Source: Borrelia sp. P9F1 (GTDB lineage: Bacteria > Spirochaetota > Spirochaetia > Borreliales > Borreliaceae). From it: a DNA stretch of 64,000 nt. The notes under the pieces are model-generated. The model was not told where the DNA came from. It worked only from the letters and a program-made list of their open reading frames with translations, and did not search any database. The stretch spans positions 124,001 to 188,000 of the forward strand of contig NZ_CP129407.1 of the NCBI RefSeq assembly GCF_030436115.1, given 5' to 3'. Below, piece after piece: positions 36,733 to 46,139 of the stretch (its first letter is position 1; the number at the start of each line of letters is the position of its first letter). A program made the translations under genes and the position numbers.

Positions 36733-38322
36733 ATTACCCAAAGAATCAAACTTTTGAAAGTCAACCAAATTGCCCTTACTATCGTAAATCCATTTAAAAA
36801 TCGAGATACCTCCAATATCATCTCTTAATCTTAAATCTGGCCCGTGATTTGTTTTTCTAGAGATCTTCCCAAACTTGTTATATTCATATTTGTACACACT
36901 AACACCATGCACATCATCTTGCAATTGCCCTAAGTTTCCAAAATTTTTCTGACTAATAAGCCTATTTTGTTTGTCGTACTCATAAGCATACTCAAAAACA
37001 GAGTTAAGGTCTGCAACCAAAACACCACTCCTAGAGTAATTACTCTTTAAAATCATATTACCATTAACATCATAAGTAAACCTATATCTGAAAACACCTT
37101 CGAAGTTTTCTATAGGATTATCAAAATCCCCATAATGCTCTTGGGTTGTAAGAAGCCCACCCTCATCATAAGAATACTTATAAATCATGACGCCATTTAA
37201 ATCACTTATTAAATTAAAACTCTTATCAAAAAAAAGGCTTTCAATCAAATAAAAACGATTGTCATACTTATAGCTATAAACGGCAATGCCTTTGAAATCA
37301 TCCATTATCTCATACTTTTCCTCATAAGTAGCAGGAACATCACTTTTGTAATTTTTACTTATTTTATTACTGTAATTTATTACTCTTTTTTCATTGTTTT
37401 GTATGTAAAAAATGGTCTTTTTCATGGCATAACCATTTTGACTAATAGTTAATTTATTATCGGGGTCATAGTTATATTCTTTATGAAAATAATCCTTTTC
37501 CTTTAAATTATAATCGTACCTATATACCGCTACATTATTCTCATCAGGAGTCAGATTATGCTTAAGATCATAATTTAAAATTTCAATAATCTTCCCCTCA
37601 ACATCATAACGATATGTCTTTAGTGCAACAGAGAAAGGATTCCCATACAAATGAGATGCTTGGTCCAGATACTCTTCCTTTATAACATTATGCTCACCAT
37701 CATAAGTTAATCTAAATCCATATATCCCATTCTTAGCCTTCATATTATAGCTTCCATCATCATAGTAGAAAACCGTTTTCGTACGAGCGGAATCATCATA
37801 TGTAACTCTGGTATAATACACATCATTTAAATCTTTAATTTGAAATCCTGCCTCGCTAAACCTGTAAACATCAAAGCTGTTATCATTATGATAAACAAAA
37901 TAATAATAAAAAACTCCATATTTATCCTTTATAATTTCATTAGATTTATTATAATTAAAAATATTCTTAATTCTGTTCCCCGACGAGTATTCTATCTGCT
38001 CAATGTAAACGCCCTTTGCATTCTTAGCAGCAAAACCTCCATTTAAAAACGAACGCCTTTCTGTATTCTTAGAATATTCTATTTTGATCTGATTTGCACA
38101 AAAAAAAGAGGGCATTAGAATGTTAAGCTTACCAATATAATCAACAAACACAAGCTTATTATCATCACTATAACTAAACTTATATCCACATTCTTCCTCA
38201 GCTTCTTCCTTACTTATCTTATATTTTCCCTTTATTTTATAGTTAATATCATAATCAACATATCTGTAATAAACCTCTTTTGAAAAAAGGTTATACGATA
38301 TAAAAACCATCATAAAAAACAT
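36724..38322 (-). CDS. Exported protein built of 32-residue YD-like tandem repeats
   Basis: About 532 residues from ATG 38322, chosen for its ribosome site AAGGA; the frame extends to 38373. The signal sequence is MFFMMVFISYNLFS. The C-terminal ~190 residues contain six units with the same 32-residue spacing: GIAVYSYKYD, GVMIYKYSYD, GVFRYRFTYD, SVFEYAYEYD, GVSVYKYEYN and GISIFKWIYD, each followed by a variable loop and an acidic DLN/DD turn. More divergent copies precede them. The Tyr-x-Tyr-x-Tyr-Asp pattern resembles YD/Rhs repeats, so a beta-solenoid shell is likely. No toxin tip or protease domain follows. Unknown function; BB0161 by order (from memory). Confidence 0.7.
   Translation of the reverse strand: MFFMMVFISYNLFSKEVYYRYVDYDINYKIKGKYKISKEEAEEECGYKFSYSDDNKLVFVDYIGKLNILMPSFFCANQIKIEYSKNTERRSFLNGGFAAKNAKGVYIEQIEYSSGNRIKNIFNYNKSNEIIKDKYGVFYYYFVYHNDNSFDVYRFSEAGFQIKDLNDVYYTRVTYDDSARTKTVFYYDDGSYNMKAKNGIYGFRLTYDGEHNVIKEEYLDQASHLYGNPFSVALKTYRYDVEGKIIEILNYDLKHNLTPDENNVAVYRYDYNLKEKDYFHKEYNYDPDNKLTISQNGYAMKKTIFYIQNNEKRVINYSNKISKNYKSDVPATYEEKYEIMDDFKGIAVYSYKYDNRFYLIESLFFDKSFNLISDLNGVMIYKYSYDEGGLLTTQEHYGDFDNPIENFEGVFRYRFTYDVNGNMILKSNYSRSGVLVADLNSVFEYAYEYDKQNRLISQKNFGNLGQLQDDVHGVSVYKYEYNKFGKISRKTNHGPDLRLRDDIGGISIFKWIYDSKGNLVDFQKFDSLGNLI
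36727..37290 (-). repeat. Six tandem 32-residue coding repeats
   Basis: Protein-level repeats in the 36724-38322 gene; units have identical length (the last is cut to 28 residues) but differ in sequence, so they are old rather than recently expanded. Confidence 0.75.
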
Positions 38323-38399
38323 AATCATTCCTTGATCAATTAAAATTATTTTGATAGATTTATTATACAGCAAGTTAACATAGCGATTAGGAGTTTAAG
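38323..38399. promoter_or_regulatory. Compact divergent promoter region
   Basis: 77 bases separate the two starts. On the minus strand TATAAT and on the plus strand TATTATAC overlap around 38361-38370, so the two promoters probably compete. TAGGAG precedes the plus-strand ATG at 38400. Confidence 0.45.
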
Positions 38400-38567
38400 A
38401 TGGCAAAACTTTCCAAGAATGCTCAGAGGGGTGGATTTAAGGAGTTGTTGAGTAGGTGGGGTGGTAAGATTATAATGAAGTCCAAATTTGAAAACGGGAA
38501 GATAAGACACTACGCCGAATGCCAGACTTCGAAGAATACAGCAAGAAGACCTAAGGATTTATTTTAG
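38400..38567 (+). CDS. 55-residue basic protein, unknown function
   Basis: ATG to TAG; 55 residues starting MAKLSKNAQRGGFKELLSRW, strongly basic, with one Cys and a C-terminal TARRPKDLF. TAGGAG is suitably spaced before the start. It is divergent from the repeat protein and ends one base before the convergent 38569 gene. The composition suits an RNA- or ribosome-associated protein, but no family is recognised. BB0162 by order (from memory), which supports it being real. Confidence 0.7.
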   Translation: MAKLSKNAQRGGFKELLSRWGGKIIMKSKFENGKIRHYAECQTSKNTARRPKDLF

Positions 38568-38568
38568 G

Positions 38569-40323
38569 TTATTTCTTGTTAAGTCTATCGCCAAACTTAG
38601 TCCAAGCTTCGTCTTGTTCTGTTTTGCTGTAGTTCTTCGTTTCTGCTGCCTCGGAAGAAAGGGCTTCCTTGCCTTTTCTGACATAAGAGTTCCTGGACTG
38701 CTCTCTTTTGTCCTCTCTTTGCTTTTGTCTCTTATCTCGTTGTCTCCGCTCTCTCTCGCCTGGATCAAAAAGGCCCGCACTGCTCTTCGTACTCACCCTA
38801 ATATCTAGCCTAGAAAGCGCCTCTTTGTAACTTTGATGCCTTCCTGTTAAGAACAGAAGAACTTTCTTTAACAAACCCAAATCTTTATAGGCGGATTTTA
38901 AAATACCAGGCAAGTCAACTTTATACACCCTGTAAAGTGGCCAAAATTCATTACTATTCTTAAAATATTTAGCCGCTTCCGTTTTAATTATATCTTTAAG
39001 ATGAGTCTGAATACTTTGAGTTTTAGAAACTCGTCTATAATGAGAGACAATAAAATCAAGAAATGCAACTTTATTCCTAAAACAATAATCATTAATGTCA
39101 TAACTTAAAATGAATTCCCTTAAAGTTTTATCCAATCCTTCCTCCGTAAGAATAGAAGAAGAATCCAGGCCACCTTTAAGAATTTTAAACAACTCATTTC
39201 TCAACTCATCTTCAATATCAATTAAGATTCGATCAAATTCTTTTAAAAACATGGAATAAACACATGGTTTATATAAATACACACCAGATTTAATACTAAA
39301 TACCCTGGGTAAAACGTCCTTAATCTTGGACTCAAAAAAGTACTCACCGGCAACTTTTAAAAAGTACTCAGGATCCGATAATTCTCCGGAATGCTCTTTA
39401 AGAATTTTCTGAAACTCCTCCATATTAATATACCCAGGCCTAAACTCCATTGTTTTTTCAATTGATTTTAAAGTTTCATCTATCCTAATATTTTCTACAG
39501 CCTTGAGCTCTTCTAAATTTTTTTCATTAGAAATGTAGGTACTCAATATTTCTAAAAAAGTAAAGTAATTTTTGGGAATGTTAACTCCCTTCTTGTTTAA
39601 AATTTCATCCTTATTTTCCAAAATCCCCAAAAGAAGATTATGAACAACCCCTACCCCACTTATACCATCTTCTAAAATTCGATCATATTCACTAAGTTTT
39701 AAATTTTTAGCCTTGACAAAAATATCTTTAACAATGCCATTGGAAGCAATATTAAATAAAACTTTCTTAATAAATTCAATGAAATATAAAGCTTTTCCTG
39801 ACGGAATTATTAAAGAATTTAAAACAAATACCTTGTTTAATGAAGAATTTTCCTGAAAGTACTTGAAATTAATATCTGAATCAGAAACGGTAACAAATTT
39901 TTTCTCAAAAGCCAGCAAACTTGAATCTATGTTCTTAACCGTAAGCAAGGTACTAAAAAGTTCTATCCCTACATAATGTTTTAAAAACAAATCTTCAATA
40001 GCATAATAATAAAAATCATAACTCCCCTCATCTGTTATGATTATCCGAAAGGGCACAAACTCCCCGTCTGGGGTCACGCTATTAACAATAATTCCTCTCT
40101 TAACTTCATAAAGCTTACGAAACAAAAAATCAAGCTCACCCTTAAGACCACGAATCTTAACAGAATAATCCTCTATAAACCCAGCATAATCTAAATAATT
40201 TTGTTTATGCTCTATAATAACTCTCAAAATCATCTTCTGAGCATCTGAAGAAACCCCTATCTGAGATATCAATATATCCAAATCCTTATCATTTAGGTAG
40301 AAAATTTCGGGTAATTTTTTCAT
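38569..40323 (-). CDS. Large cytoplasmic protein, unknown function
   Basis: 584 residues with no signal peptide or membrane span. The N-terminal part is alternating helix and strand (LPEIFYLNDKDLDILISQIG; FRIIITDEGSYDFYYYAIED), the middle is helical, and the last ~65 residues are strongly charged (RERRQRDKRQKQREDKREQS), probably disordered. No recognised domain. It is followed by a plus-strand small gene and preceded by a CaCA exchanger. BB0163 by order (from memory). Confidence 0.7.
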   Translation of the reverse strand: MKKLPEIFYLNDKDLDILISQIGVSSDAQKMILRVIIEHKQNYLDYAGFIEDYSVKIRGLKGELDFLFRKLYEVKRGIIVNSVTPDGEFVPFRIIITDEGSYDFYYYAIEDLFLKHYVGIELFSTLLTVKNIDSSLLAFEKKFVTVSDSDINFKYFQENSSLNKVFVLNSLIIPSGKALYFIEFIKKVLFNIASNGIVKDIFVKAKNLKLSEYDRILEDGISGVGVVHNLLLGILENKDEILNKKGVNIPKNYFTFLEILSTYISNEKNLEELKAVENIRIDETLKSIEKTMEFRPGYINMEEFQKILKEHSGELSDPEYFLKVAGEYFFESKIKDVLPRVFSIKSGVYLYKPCVYSMFLKEFDRILIDIEDELRNELFKILKGGLDSSSILTEEGLDKTLREFILSYDINDYCFRNKVAFLDFIVSHYRRVSKTQSIQTHLKDIIKTEAAKYFKNSNEFWPLYRVYKVDLPGILKSAYKDLGLLKKVLLFLTGRHQSYKEALSRLDIRVSTKSSAGLFDPGERERRQRDKRQKQREDKREQSRNSYVRKGKEALSSEAAETKNYSKTEQDEAWTKFGDRLNKK

Positions 40324-40398
40324 TCTATACTCTCAACCTCCCCACACGAAGAACAATAATAACACAAAACGACCACATTAACATAATACCAAGGGGCA

Positions 40399-41376
40399 CT
40401 AAACAACTACAAATAAAAATGCATTATACAAAGCATACAACAGCAAAAAAAGAATAGAAGGCCCCTTGCTAAAAACCCCCTTAAACTTAACTACTAACAA
40501 TAAAATCAAAGCTACAGCAACCATTACACCAAAGTCAACAAAATAAACATCACTCATCAATACTGGTCTTATAAAGCTACTACTAGCTAAAATTAACCCA
40601 ATATTGAATATATTACTCCCAATAATATTTCCAATAGCAATCTCTGTTTCTTTCCTAGCCACAGAAAATAGAGAAACTACAATTTCTGGTATGCTAGTTC
40701 CGAAAGCTACAAGAATAATCCCGATAACCTTCTCACTAACATTAAAAATATTGTGTGCAATATACACTGAACTATCTACTAGTAATTTTGAACCTAAATA
40801 CAAAAAATAAATACTTAAAACCAATGAAAATGCATTCAATAATAAAAATTTAGCGCCAGAATCATAATTAATTTCTTCTGCCTCTTTTAAAACAAAATTG
40901 TATTTTCTCTCTTCTTTGTAGAACAAAAATAGGTAAAACAAAAAGAAAGCAAAAATTATCAATGAACTAGTCTTGTAATAAGGCATTTTAAAAAAAGCTA
41001 ACGCATTTGGGTCAAAAGAAAACAACAAGAGAAGAAACATTAGCAAAAACAGAACTATAAAAGAAAGCCTAAGTCTTTTAAACTCCGTTTCAATACTCAA
41101 AAAAACACCCGTTAAGGGAAGTGCAAGCAACATATTGATAATATTACTTCCAATAATATTAGAAACAATAATTTCATTTTTACCTTTAAAGGATGCTATT
41201 AAACTTGTGAAAAGCTCTGGTGCACTGGTTGAAAATGAAACCACAGTAACACCGATTAAAAGACTAGGAACTTTAAAATAAGTGGCAATGCTTACAGAAC
41301 TCTTTAAAAGATAGTCCCCACCGAGATACAACAGAAATATACCAAATGCTACATAAAAAAAATGAATGTATTCCAA
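40399..41376 (-). CDS. Ca2+/Na+ exchanger family (CaCA) antiporter
   Basis: 325 residues with about ten transmembrane helices. Two alpha-repeats carry the ion-binding signatures: the first as VVSFSTSAPELFTSLIASF with SNIIGSNIINMLLALPL, the second as VAFGTSIPEIVVSLFSV with IGNIIGSNIFNIGLIL. The duplicated GTS/STS-x-PE and GSN motifs place it in the YrbG-like sodium/calcium exchangers; the ion is not determined by sequence. Twenty bases after the putative glycosidase gene on the same strand. Confidence 0.9.
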   Translation of the reverse strand: MEYIHFFYVAFGIFLLYLGGDYLLKSSVSIATYFKVPSLLIGVTVVSFSTSAPELFTSLIASFKGKNEIIVSNIIGSNIINMLLALPLTGVFLSIETEFKRLRLSFIVLFLLMFLLLLFSFDPNALAFFKMPYYKTSSLIIFAFFLFYLFLFYKEERKYNFVLKEAEEINYDSGAKFLLLNAFSLVLSIYFLYLGSKLLVDSSVYIAHNIFNVSEKVIGIILVAFGTSIPEIVVSLFSVARKETEIAIGNIIGSNIFNIGLILASSSFIRPVLMSDVYFVDFGVMVAVALILLLVVKFKGVFSKGPSILFLLLYALYNAFLFVVV

Positions 41377-41396
41377 AAATCTCCCCTTAAATTACG

Positions 41397-43244
41397 TTAA
41401 TCAGACAAGAATTCACTTAAATCACTCTTAACCATATAGTAAGTATTAGATGCATTCCAAAGACTAAACCCATTACCCAAAGATTCCTTAATTCCTCTTA
41501 ACTGATGAAAAAAATATCCTAAATATGTTTCCTTACTTACACTTCGTTCTTGTCCAATTAAAAAAGCTTGTACATAAGGTCTAATTATAACCTTATTGAA
41601 AGAAAACACAGCAGCCCTATTGCTCCCCTCCTTGTAAATCTTGTAAGCACGCGTCGTGTAATACAATTCATTATCAAGGAAACCATTGGTATAGTGAGAA
41701 GGATAAAACATAGGAGAAACGACATCAACATAATCTGAGATCATGGAAATATTTTGTCCAATGCTGTTTGTAATAAACCACCCATTATTACCGTAAATAT
41801 CAATAGAAATAGGGATAGAAATATTTTCCCTAGCTATAATTAAAAAGGACTCGAGAGCATCGATTGCTCTCATGTTATACTTGCTGGCCCTCGAAGATAT
41901 AAGAGAAACGGGTCCATCTGTTGGGAATCTAATGTAATCAAACTGAACCTCATCAACACCAAGAGACTGAATTTCTTTTGCAATAGATATATTATAATTC
42001 CATACATCTTTTAAGAAAAGATCTACCCAGTGTTCCCTTTGAACGTACTTAAAAGAACCACCTTCACTAACCCTTATCATATTTGCCCAAGGTTGATTAG
42101 TTTTTTTATTCCAAAGAGCATACTCAAAATTATTATAGGAATAAAGTTTTTCGTCTTTAAACACAACAACCCGAGCAATAACGTATATGCCAAGCTCCTT
42201 CGCCTTCTTTAAAATGTAAGGCACATCAAGCAAGCTTCTAACAGCCCTCACTTTATTTGACAGAGCCAGTTCACTCGGATAAGTTAAAATACCACTATCA
42301 TCTTTAAAGTCAATTATAACAGCATTCATTCCTAATTTTTTTATAAATTCAAATCTACTATCAATAGCAGATTTATTTCTAAGAGTATATGCTGTTAAAT
42401 AAATAGACCCTTTATTAGAGGCAAGATTTAGCCTCTTTGTTTTTTCAAAAAAATCTTCCCTATAAACAGAAAATTGACCCTCAAAAATCCATTCACCATC
42501 AACACAAGAATAAAAATGATTATCATAAGTTCTAACCAACAATTTCTCTATCTTTGCACTAGACAAATCAATAATCCGAACTATCTGTTTCTTGAAAGGG
42601 AAATCTAAACTTCTAACAATTCCTACAGCAGCATTAATTAAAATAATATCTCCATAGATTCCATAAGAACAATATAATTCCCCTTGGTTGTTCCTTGAAA
42701 ACTCTACAGCACTGATAATATCATAATAACCAGCACTTAAATAGGTTTTAGAAATTAAAGAATTTAAGCTTTTAAAATCCAGACTACCATTGATATTTAA
42801 ATATATTCCGCTATTAGAAGTTCCAATAGCAATATGCTTATTCTCCCCCTGAGATAATGCACTAGATGTAATATAAGAATTTTCATTAAAGCTATCTCTC
42901 CCGAATAACTTCACAAAGCTTTTAAAATAATTATGAGAAAAATAAACAGAATCACTTGTTGTTAAGAGAGCATTCGATGAATAAAAATCTTCATAAACTG
43001 AAGTTATCCTTTTAGGAACGGGTTTTGCAAAAGGATATACCCATCTGGTCTCCAGACCTTCTGGTTCGACCTTAAATATTGCATTACCATGCTTCTTATA
43101 TAGGGCTCCCTTGTGAACAAAAAATAAATCATTGTTATTAAAATATTCAGCACCATCTAAAGAATACAGATGAAAGCATAGAAAAAAACAGAAAACAAGA
43201 AGATAAATCGGGCAAAAAAACATACTACATACATCAAACTTCAT
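41397..43244 (-). CDS. Exported putative glycoside hydrolase (DUF4015-like)
   Basis: 615 residues from ATG 43244 (a longer frame reaches 43292). A membrane-spanning signal or anchor (FFCPIYLLVFCFFLCFHLYS) begins the protein. The next ~250 residues form repeated beta stretches suggestive of a propeller (TTSDSVYFSHNYFKSFVKLF). The C-terminal ~330 residues match the DUF4015 putative glycosyl hydrolase TIM barrel: FIKKLGMNAVIIDFKDDSGI, KAKELGIYVIARVVVFKD, LGVDEVQFDYIRFPTDGP and YVDVVSPMFYPSHY. Substrate unknown; peptidoglycan or a glycan are candidates. It lies 31 bases downstream of malQ. Confidence 0.8.
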   Translation of the reverse strand: MKFDVCSMFFCPIYLLVFCFFLCFHLYSLDGAEYFNNNDLFFVHKGALYKKHGNAIFKVEPEGLETRWVYPFAKPVPKRITSVYEDFYSSNALLTTSDSVYFSHNYFKSFVKLFGRDSFNENSYITSSALSQGENKHIAIGTSNSGIYLNINGSLDFKSLNSLISKTYLSAGYYDIISAVEFSRNNQGELYCSYGIYGDIILINAAVGIVRSLDFPFKKQIVRIIDLSSAKIEKLLVRTYDNHFYSCVDGEWIFEGQFSVYREDFFEKTKRLNLASNKGSIYLTAYTLRNKSAIDSRFEFIKKLGMNAVIIDFKDDSGILTYPSELALSNKVRAVRSLLDVPYILKKAKELGIYVIARVVVFKDEKLYSYNNFEYALWNKKTNQPWANMIRVSEGGSFKYVQREHWVDLFLKDVWNYNISIAKEIQSLGVDEVQFDYIRFPTDGPVSLISSRASKYNMRAIDALESFLIIARENISIPISIDIYGNNGWFITNSIGQNISMISDYVDVVSPMFYPSHYTNGFLDNELYYTTRAYKIYKEGSNRAAVFSFNKVIIRPYVQAFLIGQERSVSKETYLGYFFHQLRGIKESLGNGFSLWNASNTYYMVKSDLSEFLSD

Positions 43245-43323
43245 AACAAACAATATCCAACCCTTTTTAAAATAAGTATTATTTGATAACAAATACTATT
43301 TTAACAAATTATCGAAGCTGTTA

Positions 43324-44811
43324 TTAAATTCTCCCATAAAGTTTTGTAATGTCACTTATTCTCTTGCTCAAAGTATCCGTCAGGTCACCCTCAATAATTC
43401 TAAAAGCCCAGTTGTTAAAAATTGTACCCGGTGTATTCATCCTAAATTCAGATCCCAAACCAAGATAATCTTGCATTGGAACTATTACACTATCTGCAAC
43501 ACTAGCCATCGCGCCCCTTATCATATCCCAAATAACAGAATCTTCATCGGTATTGAAATAATTGAAAATATACATTTTGTGTTCATAATCAAGAGAATTA
43601 ATAAACCCACGGGTAGTGTTATTATCATGAGTCCCTGTATAGACAATGCAATTTCTTACATAATTATGAGGAAGATATGGATTTTTAGCATCAAAATCAA
43701 AGGCGAATTGCATTACTTTCATCCCTGGAAAATTAAAATAATCTCTCAATTTAAATGTATCTTCAAGATCCACTCCGAGATCTTCTACCCAAACTTTAAG
43801 ATTATCAATTTTGTCTAAAAGATGCTTCAAAAAGTCTTTACCTGGACATTTAACCCAATGCCCCTTAATAGCCGTGGATTCTCTTGCATCCACCTCCCAA
43901 GTCGATACAAATCCCCTGAAATGATCAATTCTAACAATATCTACATATTTCTGCAAAAAACCAATTCGATTAATCCACCATTCATAGTTATTTTTCCTTA
44001 AAGTTTTCCAGTTGTAAGCTGGACTACCCCAAAGCTGTCCTTCCTCAGAAAAATAATCGGGCGGCACGCCTGTTACCTTATCCTTACTTGCATCAAACTT
44101 TAGCTTAAAATACCTCTGATGAGCCCAAACATCAGCAGAATCATAAGAAACAAAGATAGGCATATCTCCTACTATGCTGATTCCAGAGGCATTAGCATAG
44201 TTCTTTAAGGCACTAAATTGTGAAAAAAAGAAATACTGCAAAACTTGTTGCACTTTAATATCAATACCAAGAGTTTCTCTGAGATTGGCTAGGGCCTTAT
44301 TATCTCTCTTAAGAATTTCTCTACTAAATAAAACATTAAAGTTTTCCGAAGATTCTGATTTAGAATAATACTCTTTAAAAACAACAAAGCTTGAAAAATC
44401 TAAAAGCCAATAAGAAGCAGATTTCATAAATTTTTCAAACTTTTTCATCTCACCTTCAGTTGCTCTATGCAAAAAATTCAAAGCAGCTTTTCTTAGAACA
44501 TTTTCCTTAACTCTTTTGAGCTTATTATAATCAACGTACCTATTTTCCAAGCATTCAAGAGTAGCTAAATCTGTATCAATAAATCTAGCAATGCCTTCTA
44601 GGTCAATATAATTAATATTACCCGCGAAGGCTGAACAACTGGAATAAGGAGAGCCTACAAAATCTGTAGGTGCATAGGGCAATATTTGCCAATAAGTTTG
44701 CGATGAATCGGCTAGAAAATCTATAAATTTGTAAGCCCCCTTTCCCAAATCTCCAATACCATACTTAGAAGGCAAAGAACTAATGCTTAGTAAAATTCCA
44801 CTTTTTCTCAT
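43324..44811 (-). CDS. malQ: 4-alpha-glucanotransferase (amylomaltase)
   Basis: 495 residues, GH77. Signatures are SSLPSKYGIGDLG, YWQILPYAPTDFVGSPYSS, the nucleophile region DIVRIDHFRGFVSTWEV, the acid/base region WVEDLGVDLEDTFKLRDYF and TGTHDNNTTRGFI. It disproportionates maltodextrins. GAGG lies eight bases before ATG 44811. Upstream is a 162-base divergent region to the OmpA-domain gene. Confidence 0.95.
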   Translation of the reverse strand: MRKSGILLSISSLPSKYGIGDLGKGAYKFIDFLADSSQTYWQILPYAPTDFVGSPYSSCSAFAGNINYIDLEGIARFIDTDLATLECLENRYVDYNKLKRVKENVLRKAALNFLHRATEGEMKKFEKFMKSASYWLLDFSSFVVFKEYYSKSESSENFNVLFSREILKRDNKALANLRETLGIDIKVQQVLQYFFFSQFSALKNYANASGISIVGDMPIFVSYDSADVWAHQRYFKLKFDASKDKVTGVPPDYFSEEGQLWGSPAYNWKTLRKNNYEWWINRIGFLQKYVDIVRIDHFRGFVSTWEVDARESTAIKGHWVKCPGKDFLKHLLDKIDNLKVWVEDLGVDLEDTFKLRDYFNFPGMKVMQFAFDFDAKNPYLPHNYVRNCIVYTGTHDNNTTRGFINSLDYEHKMYIFNYFNTDEDSVIWDMIRGAMASVADSVIVPMQDYLGLGSEFRMNTPGTIFNNWAFRIIEGDLTDTLSKRISDITKLYGRI

Positions 44812-44960
44812 AATTTATACCTCAAAAAATATTAGACTTAATTAAAAATTTAAAACAATAATCTACCTACAATTATTATAGCTAAAATGAAATAACATTG
44901 AAGATTTATTAAAAAGATTTAATGAAATATTTCCAACTGAAGATATCATCAAAATTGTGA

Positions 44961-44966
44961 TATAAT
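44961..44966 (+). promoter_or_regulatory. -10 element of the OmpA-domain gene
   Basis: Perfect TATAAT ending seven bases before the GTG start at 44974, so transcription should begin at or very near the start codon. No strong -35 is seen. Confidence 0.5.
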
Positions 44967-44973
44967 TCCTCGA

Positions 44974-46131
44974 GTGGATTTTAAAATTATTTTTTTATCG
45001 TTATTGGTGCCACACCTATTGATCGCTTCAGAGACGTTGGAATTTAAGTACGCTAAAGGAACCAAATTTAGAATAGAAACCACAGACAATCAAGTGATTT
45101 ATCTGAATGGGATACTTAATGCAAAAACTAAAACAAGTATTCAAGTCTCAAGCGAGGTAAAGGACGTAAAAGACGACTTTGCCGACATTAGATCTTATTT
45201 TAGGGTACTAAAAAGGGATCACGAGCGTGATGTCTTTTTGCTTAAAGAGGAGTTTGAAGGTAATTTCAGTATAAATGGCCAAGGTGAGTATAGAATAAAT
45301 AACAGCCAAAAACGGCCCTCCGTTAGGGGCATTCCAAGATTCCCCAAAAGGCCCATAAGGATAAATGAGACCTGGACATATCCAGCAGAGGAATATATTC
45401 AAGCTTCTACTATCTCAGAAGAAATAAAAGACTTCATTGTGAAATTTGATGTACATTACGTATACAAAGGCAAAGAAAGAATAAAAGGGAAAAATTACGA
45501 TGTTATTCATTCAAATTACGAGTCTAACTATAATGTAAAAAACATCTCGTTCTCTCAAAAAGTTAGCCAAATAATCTACTTTGATTCGGCAGCAGGAAAT
45601 ACGTATAAGTACAATGATACGTATGTATTTGAAATGAAAAACGAGAAAGATAATATTAAGATGGTTGGCAATTCATCTGGAAAGACAATCTCTGTTGAAT
45701 TGCAAAATGACAGCCTAGTGGAAAATGAAGTCAAAGAGTATATTAAGAGTAAACAAATAGCCTCTGTTGATGTAAAGAAAATCGAAAAGGGAATTAAATT
45801 AAGCTTAGATATTGAATTTCATCCTGATTCTTTTCAAGTAATGAAAAAGGAGTACACAAAGCTAAACCACATAGCCAAGCTACTAGAAAAATTTAAAGAC
45901 AACAATATTCTAATAGAAGGACATACAGCAAAATTTGGAACAGAACAGGAAATGCAAGAATTGTCTGAGAAAAGAGCTCATTCAATTGGAGACTACCTAC
46001 TAAAAATGAAAGTAAAAAACAAAGACCAAATATTTTTCAAAGGATGGGGTGCTAAGAAACCTAAGTACGAGAGCTCATCTCATTTAGCATCAAAAAATCG
46101 AAGAGTAGAGATCACAATTCTGAATAATTGA
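44974..46131 (+). CDS. Exported protein with C-terminal OmpA-like peptidoglycan-binding domain
   Basis: 385 residues. GTG start gives a signal peptide (MDFKIIFLSLLVPHLLIA). The N-terminal ~250 residues are a beta-rich domain of unknown type. The last ~120 form an OmpA-C domain: LSLDIEFHPDSFQVMK, ILIEGHTAKFG, LSEKRAHSIGDYLLKM, FFKGWGAKKP and NRRVEI. The conserved acidic residue of GHTD is Ala here, while the Arg of the LSxxRA motif is kept. In other bacteria that Asp binds diaminopimelate. It probably links the envelope to murein. BB0167 by order (from memory). Confidence 0.85.
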   Translation: MDFKIIFLSLLVPHLLIASETLEFKYAKGTKFRIETTDNQVIYLNGILNAKTKTSIQVSSEVKDVKDDFADIRSYFRVLKRDHERDVFLLKEEFEGNFSINGQGEYRINNSQKRPSVRGIPRFPKRPIRINETWTYPAEEYIQASTISEEIKDFIVKFDVHYVYKGKERIKGKNYDVIHSNYESNYNVKNISFSQKVSQIIYFDSAAGNTYKYNDTYVFEMKNEKDNIKMVGNSSGKTISVELQNDSLVENEVKEYIKSKQIASVDVKKIEKGIKLSLDIEFHPDSFQVMKKEYTKLNHIAKLLEKFKDNNILIEGHTAKFGTEQEMQELSEKRAHSIGDYLLKMKVKNKDQIFFKGWGAKKPKYESSSHLASKNRRVEITILNN

Positions 46132-46139
46132 ACACAATT

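Noticed and set aside
36724-38322. Rhs toxin or contact-dependent inhibition protein
   Set aside because: YD-like units are present but there is no RHS core hallmark, no C-terminal toxin and no immunity gene.
43471-43818. Plus-strand 115-codon ORF
   Set aside because: Antisense to malQ; hydrophobic and His-rich composition arises from the complement of MalQ codons.
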